From positions 1 through 59,508 of the forward strand of contig NZ_AWGA01000043.1 of assembly GCF_000471645.3 (NCBI RefSeq): a DNA stretch of 59,508 bases. The letters are read 5' to 3'. This DNA is from Candidatus Schmidhempelia bombi str. Bimp. GTDB lineage: Bacteria > Pseudomonadota > Gammaproteobacteria > Enterobacterales > Orbaceae. Positions 21,280-30,521 of the stretch are shown piece by piece (the stretch's first letter is position 1; the number at the start of each line of letters is the position of its first letter). Both the position numbers and the translations under genes were made by a program. The notes beneath the pieces were generated by a model. It saw only the letters and a program-made list of their open reading frames with translations, was not told the origin of the DNA and ran no database searches.

Positions 21280-21783
21280 ATGGAATATCGAACGAGAAAA
21301 CTACCTACACGAGAAATTCTTGCGCGTGCACAAAAACAGGATAATCATTTAGTTGATGTCTCTGGTGTTGATTTGGTACTAAGCCTAATTACTACGGTGG
21401 ATTTGATTCGTTCTAATATTTATACACGGTTGGCTAATGATTATGATATCTCCGAAGGTAAATTTACTTTACTGATGTCACTCTATACTGAAGGCGAAAC
21501 GTGCAGTAGTGAGTTAGCTTTACGTATTGGTGTCACACCTGCGACCGTTTCAATTATGATAAAACGCATGTTAGCCGCACCTGATCCTTTAATTTCAGTG
21601 ACTAGAAATCACCAAGATGGTCGATCACGTTTAATTGAGCTAACGCCAACGGGGGTCACGCTTTTACAAACGGTGTTACCCGATCATCTGACCGACATTC
21701 GTTCTTTCGCGGAAGTCCTTAATCCACAAGAACGTGAATCGTTAATTTTCATGCTGCGTAAACTATTAAGAAAAGAAAAATAG
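21280..21783 (+). CDS. MarR-family transcriptional regulator
   Basis: A 167-residue winged-helix regulator. The recognition helix lies in CSSELALRIGVTPATVSIMIKRM (about 88-110) and the wing in ISVTRNHQDGRSRLIELTPTG, whose DGR is the MarR hallmark. The long helices at both ends form the dimer. It is followed on the same strand by an HlyD adaptor and an ABC-2 permease, and the operator at its promoter recurs before the adaptor gene. It most likely represses itself and the export genes until a small ligand binds. The ligand is unknown. Confidence 0.9.
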   Translation: MEYRTRKLPTREILARAQKQDNHLVDVSGVDLVLSLITTVDLIRSNIYTRLANDYDISEGKFTLLMSLYTEGETCSSELALRIGVTPATVSIMIKRMLAAPDPLISVTRNHQDGRSRLIELTPTGVTLLQTVLPDHLTDIRSFAEVLNPQERESLIFMLRKLLRKEK

Positions 21784-21830
21784 TCCCGACATTAGGGTGA
21801 CATTCACCGTCATTATTTTCTTTGTTTATA

Positions 21831-21848
21831 TAGTTAGTCAGCTAATTA
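21831..21848 (+). promoter_or_regulatory. Second copy of the MarR operator, upstream of the hlyD-like gene
   Basis: TAGTTAGTCAGCTAATTA at 21831-21848 matches the 18-bp core of the marR operator at 15 positions. It overlaps a possible -10 TATATA (21827-21832) and lies 17 bp before the adaptor ATG. The shared operator ties the export genes to the MarR protein. Confidence 0.65.
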
Positions 21849-21864
21849 AAATGTAACCTTAATT

Positions 21865-22989
21865 ATGAATAAAAACATTAAAATCCCACTTATTTTCTTA
21901 TCGTTGCTCCTTGTTGGGTCAACGCTGATCTATTTTGGTTCTCGAAATGATGCCGTAACGGTGGCTAAAAGCTTGAAATCAGGTGTATTGACGGCGGATG
22001 AAATCAATATTGCGTTCCAAAATGTTGGCGGTAAAGTGATGAAACGGCAAGTGCAAGAGTCCCAACAGGTTAAAAAAGGCGATATTTTAATGGTATTAGA
22101 TGATACTGATACCGCATTGGCTATTGATCGCCTAAAAGCACAAGTAGCGGGTCAACAGGCGTTAGTACAACAAGAGACAACCGCAATAGACATTGAAAAA
22201 GCGGATATTGATTTACAAGAGATATCTACGTGGCGAAAGATTGAAGAGATGCAAGCCAATTTAGAAGCGGCTCAAGCTAGCAAGGCCTTAGCAAGTATTG
22301 AGTTTGATCGTTATGCTAAATTGGGTAAAACCGACAATGTATCTAAATCGGCACTAGATAATATAAGAAATACCTTAAAATCCGCCCAGATGAATGTCAT
22401 TAAATTAGAAAGCCAGTTAGCGACACTGACCATCGGTGCGACACCAGCCCAGATGAATCAATTTAATCAGACTAAAAAAGCGGAAGGGATGAGATTACAA
22501 AGTATTGTAAATGCGCGGGCTAAATTAGAAAATCGTACGAATCAACTTGCCCAATTGACGGCTCAATTAGCGCAATCACAAGCTCAGCTCAAACAGCAAC
22601 AAATTAATTATCAACGACTTACCTTAGTCGCGCCCGAATCAGGAAAAATATTAAAACTATTTTATGAAGAAGGGGAATTAGTTCCGGCTGGTGCCCCTGC
22701 GGTATTATTAGAGACCGATCGCAAATATGTTGATATTTATGTCAATGAAATGATGGTCAACGATTACCAACCTGGCACAATCCTAACCGCACAAGTGCCT
22801 GCTTTAGATACGCAGGTCAAAGGAACGGTACGCTTTGCCACCGCCGCCCCTTCGTTTGCGGATTTAAGGATGACACGTGAACGAGGTCAAGCCGATTTAA
22901 CCTCCTATCAAGTTCGAGTTTATATGCAAGATATACCGAAATTATTAACCGGTATGACAATTGAGGTCAATGATGCAAAACATCGTTAA
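21865..22989 (+). CDS. HlyD-family periplasmic adaptor (membrane fusion) protein
   Basis: A 374-residue protein with one N-terminal membrane anchor (about 7-25, IPLIFLSLLLVGSTLIYFG). The split biotinyl-lipoyl domain reads FQNVGGKVMKRQVQESQQVK, then LVAPESGKILKLFYEEGELV. Between them a long coiled coil (about 85-255, rich in A, Q, L and K) forms the hairpin that contacts an outer-membrane channel. The beta-barrel domain follows. Adaptors like this serve ABC or MFS exporters; here it overlaps the ABC-2 permease gene by about 20 nt. No TolC-like gene is nearby, so a shared TolC would be used. Confidence 0.9.
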   Translation: MNKNIKIPLIFLSLLLVGSTLIYFGSRNDAVTVAKSLKSGVLTADEINIAFQNVGGKVMKRQVQESQQVKKGDILMVLDDTDTALAIDRLKAQVAGQQALVQQETTAIDIEKADIDLQEISTWRKIEEMQANLEAAQASKALASIEFDRYAKLGKTDNVSKSALDNIRNTLKSAQMNVIKLESQLATLTIGATPAQMNQFNQTKKAEGMRLQSIVNARAKLENRTNQLAQLTAQLAQSQAQLKQQQINYQRLTLVAPESGKILKLFYEEGELVPAGAPAVLLETDRKYVDIYVNEMMVNDYQPGTILTAQVPALDTQVKGTVRFATAAPSFADLRMTRERGQADLTSYQVRVYMQDIPKLLTGMTIEVNDAKHR

Positions 22990-24130
22990 ATCTATGGTTG
23001 AAGAGCTAGAAGCCATGTTTTCTGGCCACTTTATTCCTTATTATAAAGTGGCAATGGGCATGGCGGCGATGGTGGCTTTGGTGTTCTCTATCCTGCTTAG
23101 CCATGGTGTGGTGTTTGAGGGGAAGATTGCGGTTATCGATCTAGATGGTTCTCACTATTCGACAGAGTTAATCACTCAAATCAACACCTCGCCATTTATT
23201 CAAGTGACAGAGGTCGTACGTTCACCGATCAATCCAATTGTGTTAGTTTCCCATGATCGCAACTTAGGGGTGCTATATATTCCGAAAGGACTAGAAAAAA
23301 GCATAAAGAAAGGGGATAAAAGTGTGCGATTAGGTTATTTTGTCGATGATACCAATGATGCGCAAAATGCCAAAATATCGCAGAACTTGAATGAAATTAT
23401 TCCAGAATTAGGAGCGGAATTCAGTGTCGGGCGTGTTTCAGCACTTGCCCAAGGACGGGAAGCGACTGAAGCGATACTATCGCCAATGCAACTTAAGTCA
23501 CGTTCTTTATTTAATCCAACAAGTGCTGCGACGCTTTCACCGATTATTTACTTTGTTTACTTTTTCTCCTCTATCACTTACGGATTAACATCGTTAATGA
23601 TTATTGGACGATTAAAAGTAACGGGGTTATGGCAAGCAACCTTAGCGCGCGGACCCCTAGCGTTAATGTGTAGAGTGTTACCGTACACCTTGTTTTATAC
23701 GACTGCTTTAACCTTAATCTCAGCGATATTTATACTTTTTGGGCAATTACGTTTTGATGGTAACTATTTTGCCTATTTACCTAGCGTGTTTATGACGGGG
23801 CTTGCGTTTGGTTGGATGGCAATGCTACTGGCGTGGAAAACCACTAATCCTGGCGAAGGCGCCAGTAAGATGATTCTATTAGTACCACCTGGATTTATCT
23901 TAGGGGGATCAACCATGGCAGTCGGATTTTTACCCACATGGGCTTTTTATCTTAGCCACGCTTTTCCGCTAGTATGGCAATATCGTTTCTATCGTGATTT
24001 TGCTATGCGAGGTCGTTCGCTAGTCGATATGTTGGCGACATATGGCGCGTATATCATCTTTTTAACTGTAGTGGCGTTTGTTCTTATGATGGTATTTAAT
24101 CAAACGAAAAACAAACAACAAACAGCATAA
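22970..24130 (+). CDS. ABC-2 type transporter permease
   Basis: About 386 residues. One N-terminal helix (about 27-45) is followed by a large periplasmic domain (about 50-185) and then a bundle of five or more helices (about 190-380), the layout of ABC2_membrane_3 permeases such as the YhhJ/YbhS type. I place the start at ATG 22970 (another ATG follows at 22973) with GAGG upstream; an in-frame TTG at 22961 is also possible. It overlaps the adaptor gene. No ATP-binding protein gene is adjacent, which such a permease needs, so the ATPase must lie elsewhere or be borrowed. The substrate is unknown. Confidence 0.85.
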   Translation: MMQNIVKSMVEELEAMFSGHFIPYYKVAMGMAAMVALVFSILLSHGVVFEGKIAVIDLDGSHYSTELITQINTSPFIQVTEVVRSPINPIVLVSHDRNLGVLYIPKGLEKSIKKGDKSVRLGYFVDDTNDAQNAKISQNLNEIIPELGAEFSVGRVSALAQGREATEAILSPMQLKSRSLFNPTSAATLSPIIYFVYFFSSITYGLTSLMIIGRLKVTGLWQATLARGPLALMCRVLPYTLFYTTALTLISAIFILFGQLRFDGNYFAYLPSVFMTGLAFGWMAMLLAWKTTNPGEGASKMILLVPPGFILGGSTMAVGFLPTWAFYLSHAFPLVWQYRFYRDFAMRGRSLVDMLATYGAYIIFLTVVAFVLMMVFNQTKNKQQTA

Positions 24131-24195
24131 TACGTAGTTATATTGTTATCGCTGATATAAATAGTAAGATGGTGTAGGTTCAACACCCTTTATCG

Positions 24196-24236
24196 AAAAA
24201 AATACGCCTAAGCTAATCGACAAGAAGCTTAGGCGT
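24196..24236 (-). terminator. Rho-independent terminator of nupC-cpdB-pdp
   Basis: Perfect 11-bp arms ACGCCTAAGCT (24204-24214) and AGCTTAGGCGT (24226-24236). On the reverse strand the hairpin is followed by ATTTTTTT (24196-24203). It lies just past the pdp stop and separates it from the convergent permease gene. Confidence 0.92.
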
Positions 24237-24245
24237 CAACGTTAA

Positions 24246-25547
24246 CTACTCAGTAATCACCTTATGAATTAATTGTTGTGCTGCGCCTTGCTCAGCGATC
24301 ACAATACTGTCATACAATTTTTGTTTGATGGCATCAACATCCGCACGATTACTATGAATAGTAAGTAATGATTCACCTTCAGCAATCGCATCCCCCACTT
24401 TTTTGTGAAGCACAATGCCTACTGCGAAATCAACGACATCATCTTTGGTTGCACGACCTGCACCTAACTGCATCGCTGCAATACCAATTTCATCGGCAAT
24501 CATCGACGTAACAAAACCACTACGTTTCGCTGGTAACGCAATTTGATAGGTTGCTTGTGGCAAACGCTCAGGCTCATCAATGACGCGACTATCACCGCCT
24601 TGTTTGGCGACGAGTTCTTTGAATTTCTCAATCGCTTTACCATTATGCATCACTTCAAGTAACTTTTCTCGTGCCTGCTCAAGGGTCGCGGCTTTACCCG
24701 CTAATACCACCATTTGGCTACCTAAGGTTAATACCAATTCATGTAAATCTCGTGGTCCATGACCTTTTAAGGTATCAATTGCTTCTTTCACTTCTAACGC
24801 GTTACCCACAGCATAACCTAAAGGTTGTGACATATCAGAGATAATCGCCATGGTACGACGGCCGACATTATGACCAATTTTTACCATCGCATGGGCTAAC
24901 TCTTCCGCTTCCGCTTGTGTTTTCATAAACGCACCGGCACCGGTTTTCACGTCTAGCACAATCGCATCCGCGCCAGCAGCAATTTTTTTACTCATAATTG
25001 AACTGGCAATTAATGGAATAGAGTTTACCGTCGCCGTGACATCACGTAGTGCATAAAGTTTTTTATCCGCTGGCGCTAAATTACCACTTTGACCAATAAT
25101 TGCCACTTTATCGCGGTTAACTTGTTGGATAAAATCCTCAATATCGATTTCAACTTTAAACCCAGGAATGGTTTCAAATTTATCAATCGTACCACCCGTA
25201 TGACCTAAACCACGCCCACTCATTTTTGCTACGGGGACATCCAACGCAGCGACTAATGGTGCAAGCACTAAGGTTGTCGTATCGCCCACGCCACCTGTTG
25301 AATGTTTATCGACTTTAATTCCCTCAATCGCTGATAGATCAACCGTCTCACCAGAATTAACCATCGCCATCGTTAAATCTGCGCGTTCGCGTTCGGTCAT
25401 ATTCTGAAAATAAATGGCCATTAAAAAAGCACTGGCTTGATAGTCAGGAATATGTCCATCTGTATATTGTTTAACAAAAAACTCAATTTCTGCGGTTGTT
25501 AATTCGTGACCATCACGTTTTTTTGCAATAATATCCACCATTCTCAT
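24246..25547 (-). CDS. pdp: Pyrimidine-nucleoside phosphorylase (Pdp, Bacillus type)
   Basis: A 433-residue member of the thymidine/pyrimidine phosphorylase family. [19 protein letters not shown] (79-97), [13 protein letters not shown] (108-120) and [14 protein letters not shown] form the phosphate and nucleoside sites. The sequence follows Bacillus Pdp almost word for word through these blocks and has its length (433), not that of E. coli DeoA (440), which differs at many of the same positions. Pdp cleaves uridine, deoxyuridine and thymidine to base and (deoxy)ribose-1-phosphate. It is last in nupC-cpdB-pdp, 17 bp after cpdB. Transfer from Firmicutes is a reasonable inference. Confidence 0.93.
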   Translation of the reverse strand: MRMVDIIAKKRDGHELTTAEIEFFVKQYTDGHIPDYQASAFLMAIYFQNMTERERADLTMAMVNSGETVDLSAIEGIKVDKHSTGGVGDTTTLVLAPLVAALDVPVAKMSGRGLGHTGGTIDKFETIPGFKVEIDIEDFIQQVNRDKVAIIGQSGNLAPADKKLYALRDVTATVNSIPLIASSIMSKKIAAGADAIVLDVKTGAGAFMKTQAEAEELAHAMVKIGHNVGRRTMAIISDMSQPLGYAVGNALEVKEAIDTLKGHGPRDLHELVLTLGSQMVVLAGKAATLEQAREKLLEVMHNGKAIEKFKELVAKQGGDSRVIDEPERLPQATYQIALPAKRSGFVTSMIADEIGIAAMQLGAGRATKDDVVDFAVGIVLHKKVGDAIAEGESLLTIHSNRADVDAIKQKLYDSIVIAEQGAAQQLIHKVITE

Positions 25548-25564
25548 GGTATGTACCTCTATGA

Positions 25565-27517
25565 TTACTCATTATTTTGTAAATTGATGCGATAAACCGC
25601 ATAACCAATGCTATCATGCTCAATAAACGTCATTGGATGACGGGCATGATGTTGTATAAATGTTTTTGCTGCCTCGGTTGGAGAGGTCTCTAAACGAATA
25701 TCTAATGGCGTAGTCGTATGAACGGGACTGATTTGCCAATTGTTATCTACTTTGACACTCACTTGGCCATATTGTTCAGTTTGTTTCATAATATAGCGGG
25801 TTAATATTTCCTTCACTGGATCAGGTGAATTGATGACGGTATGCTCAACGCCAGTGCTTGGAAAAATACCCGAAAAAGCACGATAATTATTCGCCGCGAG
25901 TAAGAAAGTTTGATCAGGATCAATCGGTTTATGTTGATACTCAAGGTGATTGATACGTTCTGACTGCGCATTTATTAACTGACAGTTACCATCATAACGT
26001 GCAGGTTTAGTCACATCGATTTGATAACTAATCCCACCATCAATAATGTCAAAATTATAAAGACGGAATCCATCCCAATTAATTAAATACTGTGGTTTTG
26101 GGTTGGTGGTATCGATTTGGTTAAACATACCGGCGCTACACTCTAACCACTGTTTAAGATCGGATCCTTTAATTTTAACCACCGCCAATGTATTCGCATA
26201 AACATAAAGATCATTAACACTTTTCACGGTTAACTCCCCTTTAGGGATCTCAATATAAGCCGTAGGATCGTTTTTACGGGATCCGGCTTTAAAAGGGGCT
26301 ACCGCAGAGATCACAGGTAGATCAGCTAAATCAGGATCACCTTGGATCATCTGTTTAACATAATCAATCTGCGCATCGTTGATTAATTGGATGGTTTCAT
26401 TATCCTGTACTAACACTAAATCACTAAAGAGATCATGGTTGGTTTTTCCAATTACTTTATTCATGTACTGACGTGTATGTTGAAAATCATTTGCCAGTAC
26501 GTCAGTGACAGTTTGATCCGCGCGTACTAAAGCTTGATTTTTAACGGTATCAAATACAGGGCGAGCTTCTGAGCGAGTCTCGATCACTTGCCAATGATCG
26601 CCATTTTTTTGCAAGGTTAAATCAATAATACCTAAGTGATCACCCCATTGCCCTGGCATCACTGCCGGAACGCCATTCACTAGCCCTTTTTGACTATCAA
26701 TGCCCGCTAAATTATCAAAACTTTTGCCAGGAAAAACGCTATGAGTATGACCAAACATAATGGCATTAATATCAGGTACCGTACTTAAATAAAATACCGA
26801 ATTTTCCGCCATGAGTTTATAGGGATCAGTCGATAAGCCAGAATGGGCAATAGCAATAATGATATCAGCCCCATCGGCTTTCATTTCTGGTACAAATTTT
26901 TTAGCGGTCTCAGTAATATCATTAACGTATACCTTGCCATCTAAATTATTCTTATCCCATTGCATAATCTGTGGGGGAACAAAGCCAATATAACCAATTT
27001 TTAATATCTGTTTTTGCCCATCGCGATCAACAACAGGGGTGTTGATAATGACATAAGGGGTAAAGTAAGGATGGTGAGTTTTGGCATCATAGATATTGGC
27101 GTTAATATAAGGAAATTGTGCACCACTTAGTACTTTCTTTAGAAAATCTAAGCCATAGTTAAATTCATGATTACCCAAGCTACCCACAGTATAGTTCATG
27201 GTATTAAGCGCTTTCATGGCAGGATGACGATCGTTATCCCATTGTTGTTGGCTAAATGCCCAATCTGCCATTGGACTTCCTTGGATCAAATCACCATTAT
27301 CGACAAGAACACTATTTTTAAATTCGGCTTGGGCTTGTCTGATTAAAGAGGCGGTGCGAGTAAAACCAAAACGCTCAGTATGCGCATCTTTATAAAAATC
27401 GTAATCGACCATATTGGCGTGTATATCCGATGTTTCTAAAATGCGCAAATCAACCGTTGACGCGTACACAGGGCTAATTAATAACCCCATTATCAAGGCG
27501 AACATATTATATTTCAT
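25565..27517 (-). CDS. cpdB: Periplasmic 2',3'-cyclic-nucleotide 2'-phosphodiesterase/3'-nucleotidase CpdB
   Basis: A 650-residue protein with a signal peptide (about 1-19, ending VYAS). The metallophosphatase half has LETSDIHAN (D31, H33), [20 protein letters not shown] and [10 protein letters not shown] as metal ligands. The C-terminal 5'-nucleotidase domain binds the base, with [10 protein letters not shown] near 565-575. CpdB opens 2',3'-cyclic nucleotides from RNA breakdown and then removes the 3'-phosphate, giving nucleosides. Its place between nupC and pdp turns the operon into a full path from RNA fragments to imported, cleaved nucleosides. Confidence 0.95.
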   Translation of the reverse strand: MKYNMFALIMGLLISPVYASTVDLRILETSDIHANMVDYDFYKDAHTERFGFTRTASLIRQAQAEFKNSVLVDNGDLIQGSPMADWAFSQQQWDNDRHPAMKALNTMNYTVGSLGNHEFNYGLDFLKKVLSGAQFPYINANIYDAKTHHPYFTPYVIINTPVVDRDGQKQILKIGYIGFVPPQIMQWDKNNLDGKVYVNDITETAKKFVPEMKADGADIIIAIAHSGLSTDPYKLMAENSVFYLSTVPDINAIMFGHTHSVFPGKSFDNLAGIDSQKGLVNGVPAVMPGQWGDHLGIIDLTLQKNGDHWQVIETRSEARPVFDTVKNQALVRADQTVTDVLANDFQHTRQYMNKVIGKTNHDLFSDLVLVQDNETIQLINDAQIDYVKQMIQGDPDLADLPVISAVAPFKAGSRKNDPTAYIEIPKGELTVKSVNDLYVYANTLAVVKIKGSDLKQWLECSAGMFNQIDTTNPKPQYLINWDGFRLYNFDIIDGGISYQIDVTKPARYDGNCQLINAQSERINHLEYQHKPIDPDQTFLLAANNYRAFSGIFPSTGVEHTVINSPDPVKEILTRYIMKQTEQYGQVSVKVDNNWQISPVHTTTPLDIRLETSPTEAAKTFIQHHARHPMTFIEHDSIGYAVYRINLQNNE

Positions 27518-27542
27518 TATTATCTGTCACTTATGTTGTTAA

Positions 27543-28739
27543 TTAAAAATGGAAATCGAAAACTAAGCCTACTATCGTAGCACTTAATAAACTGACTAAC
27601 GAGGCGCCGTAAAGTAATCTTAACCCGTGTTTAGCGATTGCTTGTCCTTGTTTTTCATCTAAGGCTCTTAATGCGCCAGAAATAATACCAATAGAGGAAA
27701 AGTTAGCAAAGGAGACCAAAAATACGGATAAAATCGCTTGTGAGCGTGCACTAAAATTATCAAGGTGCTGATTGAATAAATCCATAGCCACAAACTCGTT
27801 AGACATTAATTTAGTTGCCATCACTTCACCTGCCTTCACGCATTCAGAACCAGAAATACCCATTAAATAAGCAAGCGGCGAAAATACATAACCTAAAATT
27901 TGTATAAATGAGATACCAAAGATAGCCGCAAAAATACTGTTAATCATGCCGATTAAGGCGATAAAACCGATCAACATTGCACCGACCACAACCGCGACTT
28001 TAAAGCCATCAAGAATATACTCTCCCAACATTTGGAAAAAGCTCTGTTTACCTTCTTCTGGCATCTCATCAAGTTGTTGAGCTTGCGCATCTAATTGATA
28101 AGGATTAATTAGTGAAGCAATAATAAAACCACCAAATAGATTAAGAATAATGGCAATCACCACATATTCTGGTTTTAAAATATTCATATAAGCCCCAACA
28201 ATCGCCATCGATACGGTCGACATGGCAGAGGTACATAGCGTATATAAACGGCGTTCAGGTAAATAAGGAAGCTCTTTCTTAATTGAGATAAACACCTCTT
28301 GTTGACCTAAAATCAGCGCCGCGATAGCGTTATAGGATTCAAGGCGCCCCATGCCATTAACCTTACTTAATAAATAACCAATTCCTTTAATAATAAAGGA
28401 CAATATTTTTAGATATTGCAAAATACCGATCAACGCTGAGATGAAAACGATAGGCAGTAAAACATTAATAAAGAAATTAAATTGACCAACATTAACGACA
28501 TTGCCAAAGACAAAATTTACGCCTTCATTAGCATAACTTAATAATATTTCGAAACCTTTGCTAATAGAACCAATGATGATATTACCGATGGAGGTGTTAA
28601 GGAGGAGAAAAGCTAAGAAAAATTGTATTAAGATCATAATGCCAACATGCCTGAACCGGATTGCTTTACGGTCAAAACAAAAAAGCCAGGAAAGGAAAAT
28701 AATGGCTGCAATACTGATCAAGCCAATAAGATAGTGCAT
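27543..28739 (-). CDS. nupC: Concentrative nucleoside transporter NupC
   Basis: A 398-residue CNT-family symporter with about ten membrane segments. Signature stretches are NVLLPIVFISALIGILQYL, KVNGMGRLESYNAIAALILG, GQQEVFISIKKELPYL, TLCTSAMSTVSMAIVGAYM, ATKLMSNEFVAMDL and SVFLVSFANFSSIGIISGAL. It takes up nucleosides with H+ or Na+ across the inner membrane. The text runs closer to Bacillus NupC than to E. coli NupC, as with the linked Pdp; in Bacillus the order is dra-nupC-pdp. First gene of its operon, divergent from deoC. Confidence 0.95.
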   Translation of the reverse strand: MHYLIGLISIAAIIFLSWLFCFDRKAIRFRHVGIMILIQFFLAFLLLNTSIGNIIIGSISKGFEILLSYANEGVNFVFGNVVNVGQFNFFINVLLPIVFISALIGILQYLKILSFIIKGIGYLLSKVNGMGRLESYNAIAALILGQQEVFISIKKELPYLPERRLYTLCTSAMSTVSMAIVGAYMNILKPEYVVIAIILNLFGGFIIASLINPYQLDAQAQQLDEMPEEGKQSFFQMLGEYILDGFKVAVVVGAMLIGFIALIGMINSIFAAIFGISFIQILGYVFSPLAYLMGISGSECVKAGEVMATKLMSNEFVAMDLFNQHLDNFSARSQAILSVFLVSFANFSSIGIISGALRALDEKQGQAIAKHGLRLLYGASLVSLLSATIVGLVFDFHF

Positions 28740-28782
28740 AAAAACCTCTTTAGCGTGTTATTTTCGTTACTGTATTAAGTAA

Positions 28783-28838
28783 ATTTTATCACAAATATTA
28801 TCTATTTTGCCGGATTAAATGATATTTAAATCACATTT
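28783..28838 (-). promoter_or_regulatory. CRP site and possible promoter for nupC-cpdB-pdp
   Basis: TGATATTTAAATCACA within 28817-28838 reads on the reverse strand as TGTGATTTAAATATCA, a perfect TGTGA half-site and a weaker second half at CRP spacing. On the reverse strand TAATAT (28795-28800) or TAAAAT (28783-28788) could be the -10, putting the site near -41 or -51. CRP activation of nucleoside uptake is standard in related bacteria. Confidence 0.6.
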
Positions 28839-28851
28839 AAATGGCAAAATG

Positions 28852-28902
28852 TTGTTGCTACCCCATTTTATGTTATTATGTTAACTGCTTAACGGTTAGC
28901 AT
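28852..28902 (+). promoter_or_regulatory. deoC-deoR promoter with putative DeoR operator
   Basis: TTGTTG (28852-28857) and TATTAT (28874-28879) are 16 bp apart. Overlapping the -10 is an inverted repeat ATGTTAAC-N9-GTTAGCAT (28878-28902). Its pattern GTTAACT-N7-GGTTA recurs upstream of deoB at 30435-30453, so it is likely the operator of the DeoR encoded here. AAGGAG at 28907-28912 is the ribosome binding site. Confidence 0.65.
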
Positions 28903-28919
28903 AATAAAAGGAGAATAAC

Positions 28920-29600
28920 ATGAGTAACCAATCTATTGACTATGCAAAGTATATTGATCACACCTTATTAAAAATGGATGCAACTGAGCAGGATATCATA
29001 AAATTGTGTGAAGAGGCACGCCAACATCATTTCTTTTCAGTGTGTGTTAATTCTGGGTATGTGCCATTAGTCGCAAAAACCTTAGCCGGTTCTGAGGTAA
29101 AAACCTGTTGCGTTATTGGTTTTCCATTAGGTGCAGCGCTTACTTCAGCCAAAGTATTTGAAACCAAAGCCGCGATTGAAGCCGGTGCACAAGAGATCGA
29201 TATGGTGATCAATGTGGGTTGGCTTAAGAGTGGTCATCTTGACGCCGTTGCTGATGATATTCGCCAAGTTAATGAAGCAACGGGTGAGGTGTTATTAAAA
29301 GTCATTTTAGAAACCTGCTTACTCACTAAGCAAGAAATCAAACAAGTTTGTGAAATCTGTAAAGAGATCGGTGTTGATTATGTAAAAACATCTACTGGTT
29401 TTAGTTCAGGCGGTGCAACGGTAGAGGATGTGGCCTTAATGCGGGCAACAGTTGGTCCAGATATTGGCGTTAAGGCCTCAGGCGGCGTACGTGATCAAGT
29501 GACGGCTAACGCGATGATTGAGGCTGGCGCGACACGGTTAGGAAGCAGCTCTGGCATTGCGATTGTCGCTAACCAAAAAACCGAAAGTCAAGGTTATTAA
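28920..29600 (+). CDS. deoC: Deoxyribose-phosphate aldolase
   Basis: A 226-residue class I aldolase of the short type found in Haemophilus and Bacillus; E. coli DeoC has 259. It splits deoxyribose-5-phosphate into glyceraldehyde-3-phosphate and acetaldehyde. The Schiff-base lysine is K156 in VKTSTGF, with D94 in IDMVINVG and K185 in GVKASGG completing the proton relay. It is followed after 22 bp by deoR on the same strand. CEICKEIGV resembles the Pasteurellaceae enzyme. Confidence 0.97.
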   Translation: MSNQSIDYAKYIDHTLLKMDATEQDIIKLCEEARQHHFFSVCVNSGYVPLVAKTLAGSEVKTCCVIGFPLGAALTSAKVFETKAAIEAGAQEIDMVINVGWLKSGHLDAVADDIRQVNEATGEVLLKVILETCLLTKQEIKQVCEICKEIGVDYVKTSTGFSSGGATVEDVALMRATVGPDIGVKASGGVRDQVTANAMIEAGATRLGSSSGIAIVANQKTESQGY

Positions 29601-29622
29601 TCTTAATAAGTTGGATTGACGA

Positions 29623-30381
29623 ATGAGAAAACGACGGGATCGAATACAAAAACTAGTTGAATTACTAAAAAGTGCAGAAACCCTACACTTAAAGGAAGCG
29701 GCAAGATTATTAGCGGTCTCAGAAATGACTCTTCGTCGTGATGTGAATGATAGTGGTGCATTTCCAGTCAATTTATTAGGTGGTTATTTAATGTTAGCGA
29801 CCGAACAAAAACAAGGTATGCACTATTTTATTTCTGATCAACAGCAACATCATGTTGAAGCAAAACAGCATATTGGCAAACTTGCTGCGAGCTTAATTGA
29901 AGAAAACGATACGGTTTTCTTTGATTGCGGCACCACGACACCGCATATTATTGACCATATCGATGATTATCTTAGCTTTACAGCAATCTGTTATTCTTTA
30001 AATGTATGCTTAGCTTTACAGAAAAAGAAATATTGTAAAGTGATCTTATGTGGCGGGCAATTTATGGAAACCAATGCCATATTTACCTCAATTACCCCCA
30101 ATTCACCCTTAGATGTTCTTTGTCCAAGTAAAGCCTTTATTTCGGCAGCGGGGATTTCAATAAAAGGGGTCACCTGCTTTAATTTGCAAGAAGTGAATTG
30201 GAAAAATAGGGCCATGGCACGTTCTTATCAAAATATTTTGGTTGTCGATCACAGTAAATTTGATGCACAGCAAGCTGCTTATATTGGTAGCCTAGCTGAT
30301 TTTGATCTAATGATTTCTGACAATGTGCCAGATAACTATCATAGTTATTGTCAAAAAAATCATATCACTGTGCTAACATAA
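29623..30381 (+). CDS. deoR: Deoxyribose operon repressor DeoR
   Basis: A 252-residue DeoR-family regulator, the length of E. coli DeoR. The N-terminal HTH contains LKEAARLLAVSEMTLRRDV (about 24-42). The sugar-phosphate effector domain has the DCGTTTPHI loop and ends with VVDHSKFD and DLMISDN. It senses deoxyribose-5-phosphate. Being co-transcribed with deoC gives feedback on its own level. The operator GTTAACT-N7-GGTTA, present before deoC and before deoB, is its probable target. Confidence 0.92.
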   Translation: MRKRRDRIQKLVELLKSAETLHLKEAARLLAVSEMTLRRDVNDSGAFPVNLLGGYLMLATEQKQGMHYFISDQQQHHVEAKQHIGKLAASLIEENDTVFFDCGTTTPHIIDHIDDYLSFTAICYSLNVCLALQKKKYCKVILCGGQFMETNAIFTSITPNSPLDVLCPSKAFISAAGISIKGVTCFNLQEVNWKNRAMARSYQNILVVDHSKFDAQQAAYIGSLADFDLMISDNVPDNYHSYCQKNHITVLT

Positions 30382-30433
30382 TATATAACGGTAGTAAACT
30401 ATAACCTTTCATTGAGACGATGATGGTTATCCC

Positions 30434-30456
30434 AGTTAACTAACTATAGGTTAACG
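30434..30456 (+). promoter_or_regulatory. Putative DeoR operator upstream of deoB
   Basis: GTTAACT (30435-30441), seven bases, then GGTTA (30449-30453). The same two blocks with the same spacing lie at the deoC promoter, and 15 of 23 aligned positions agree. It sits 66 bp before the deoB ATG; I could not fix the promoter elements around it. Confidence 0.55.
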
Positions 30457-30521
30457 TGAACAGAATGAATAAGCGATGACTGGCTTAATTTAGTCATAAT
30501 TAAAGCAAGAGGTGTGAATAA

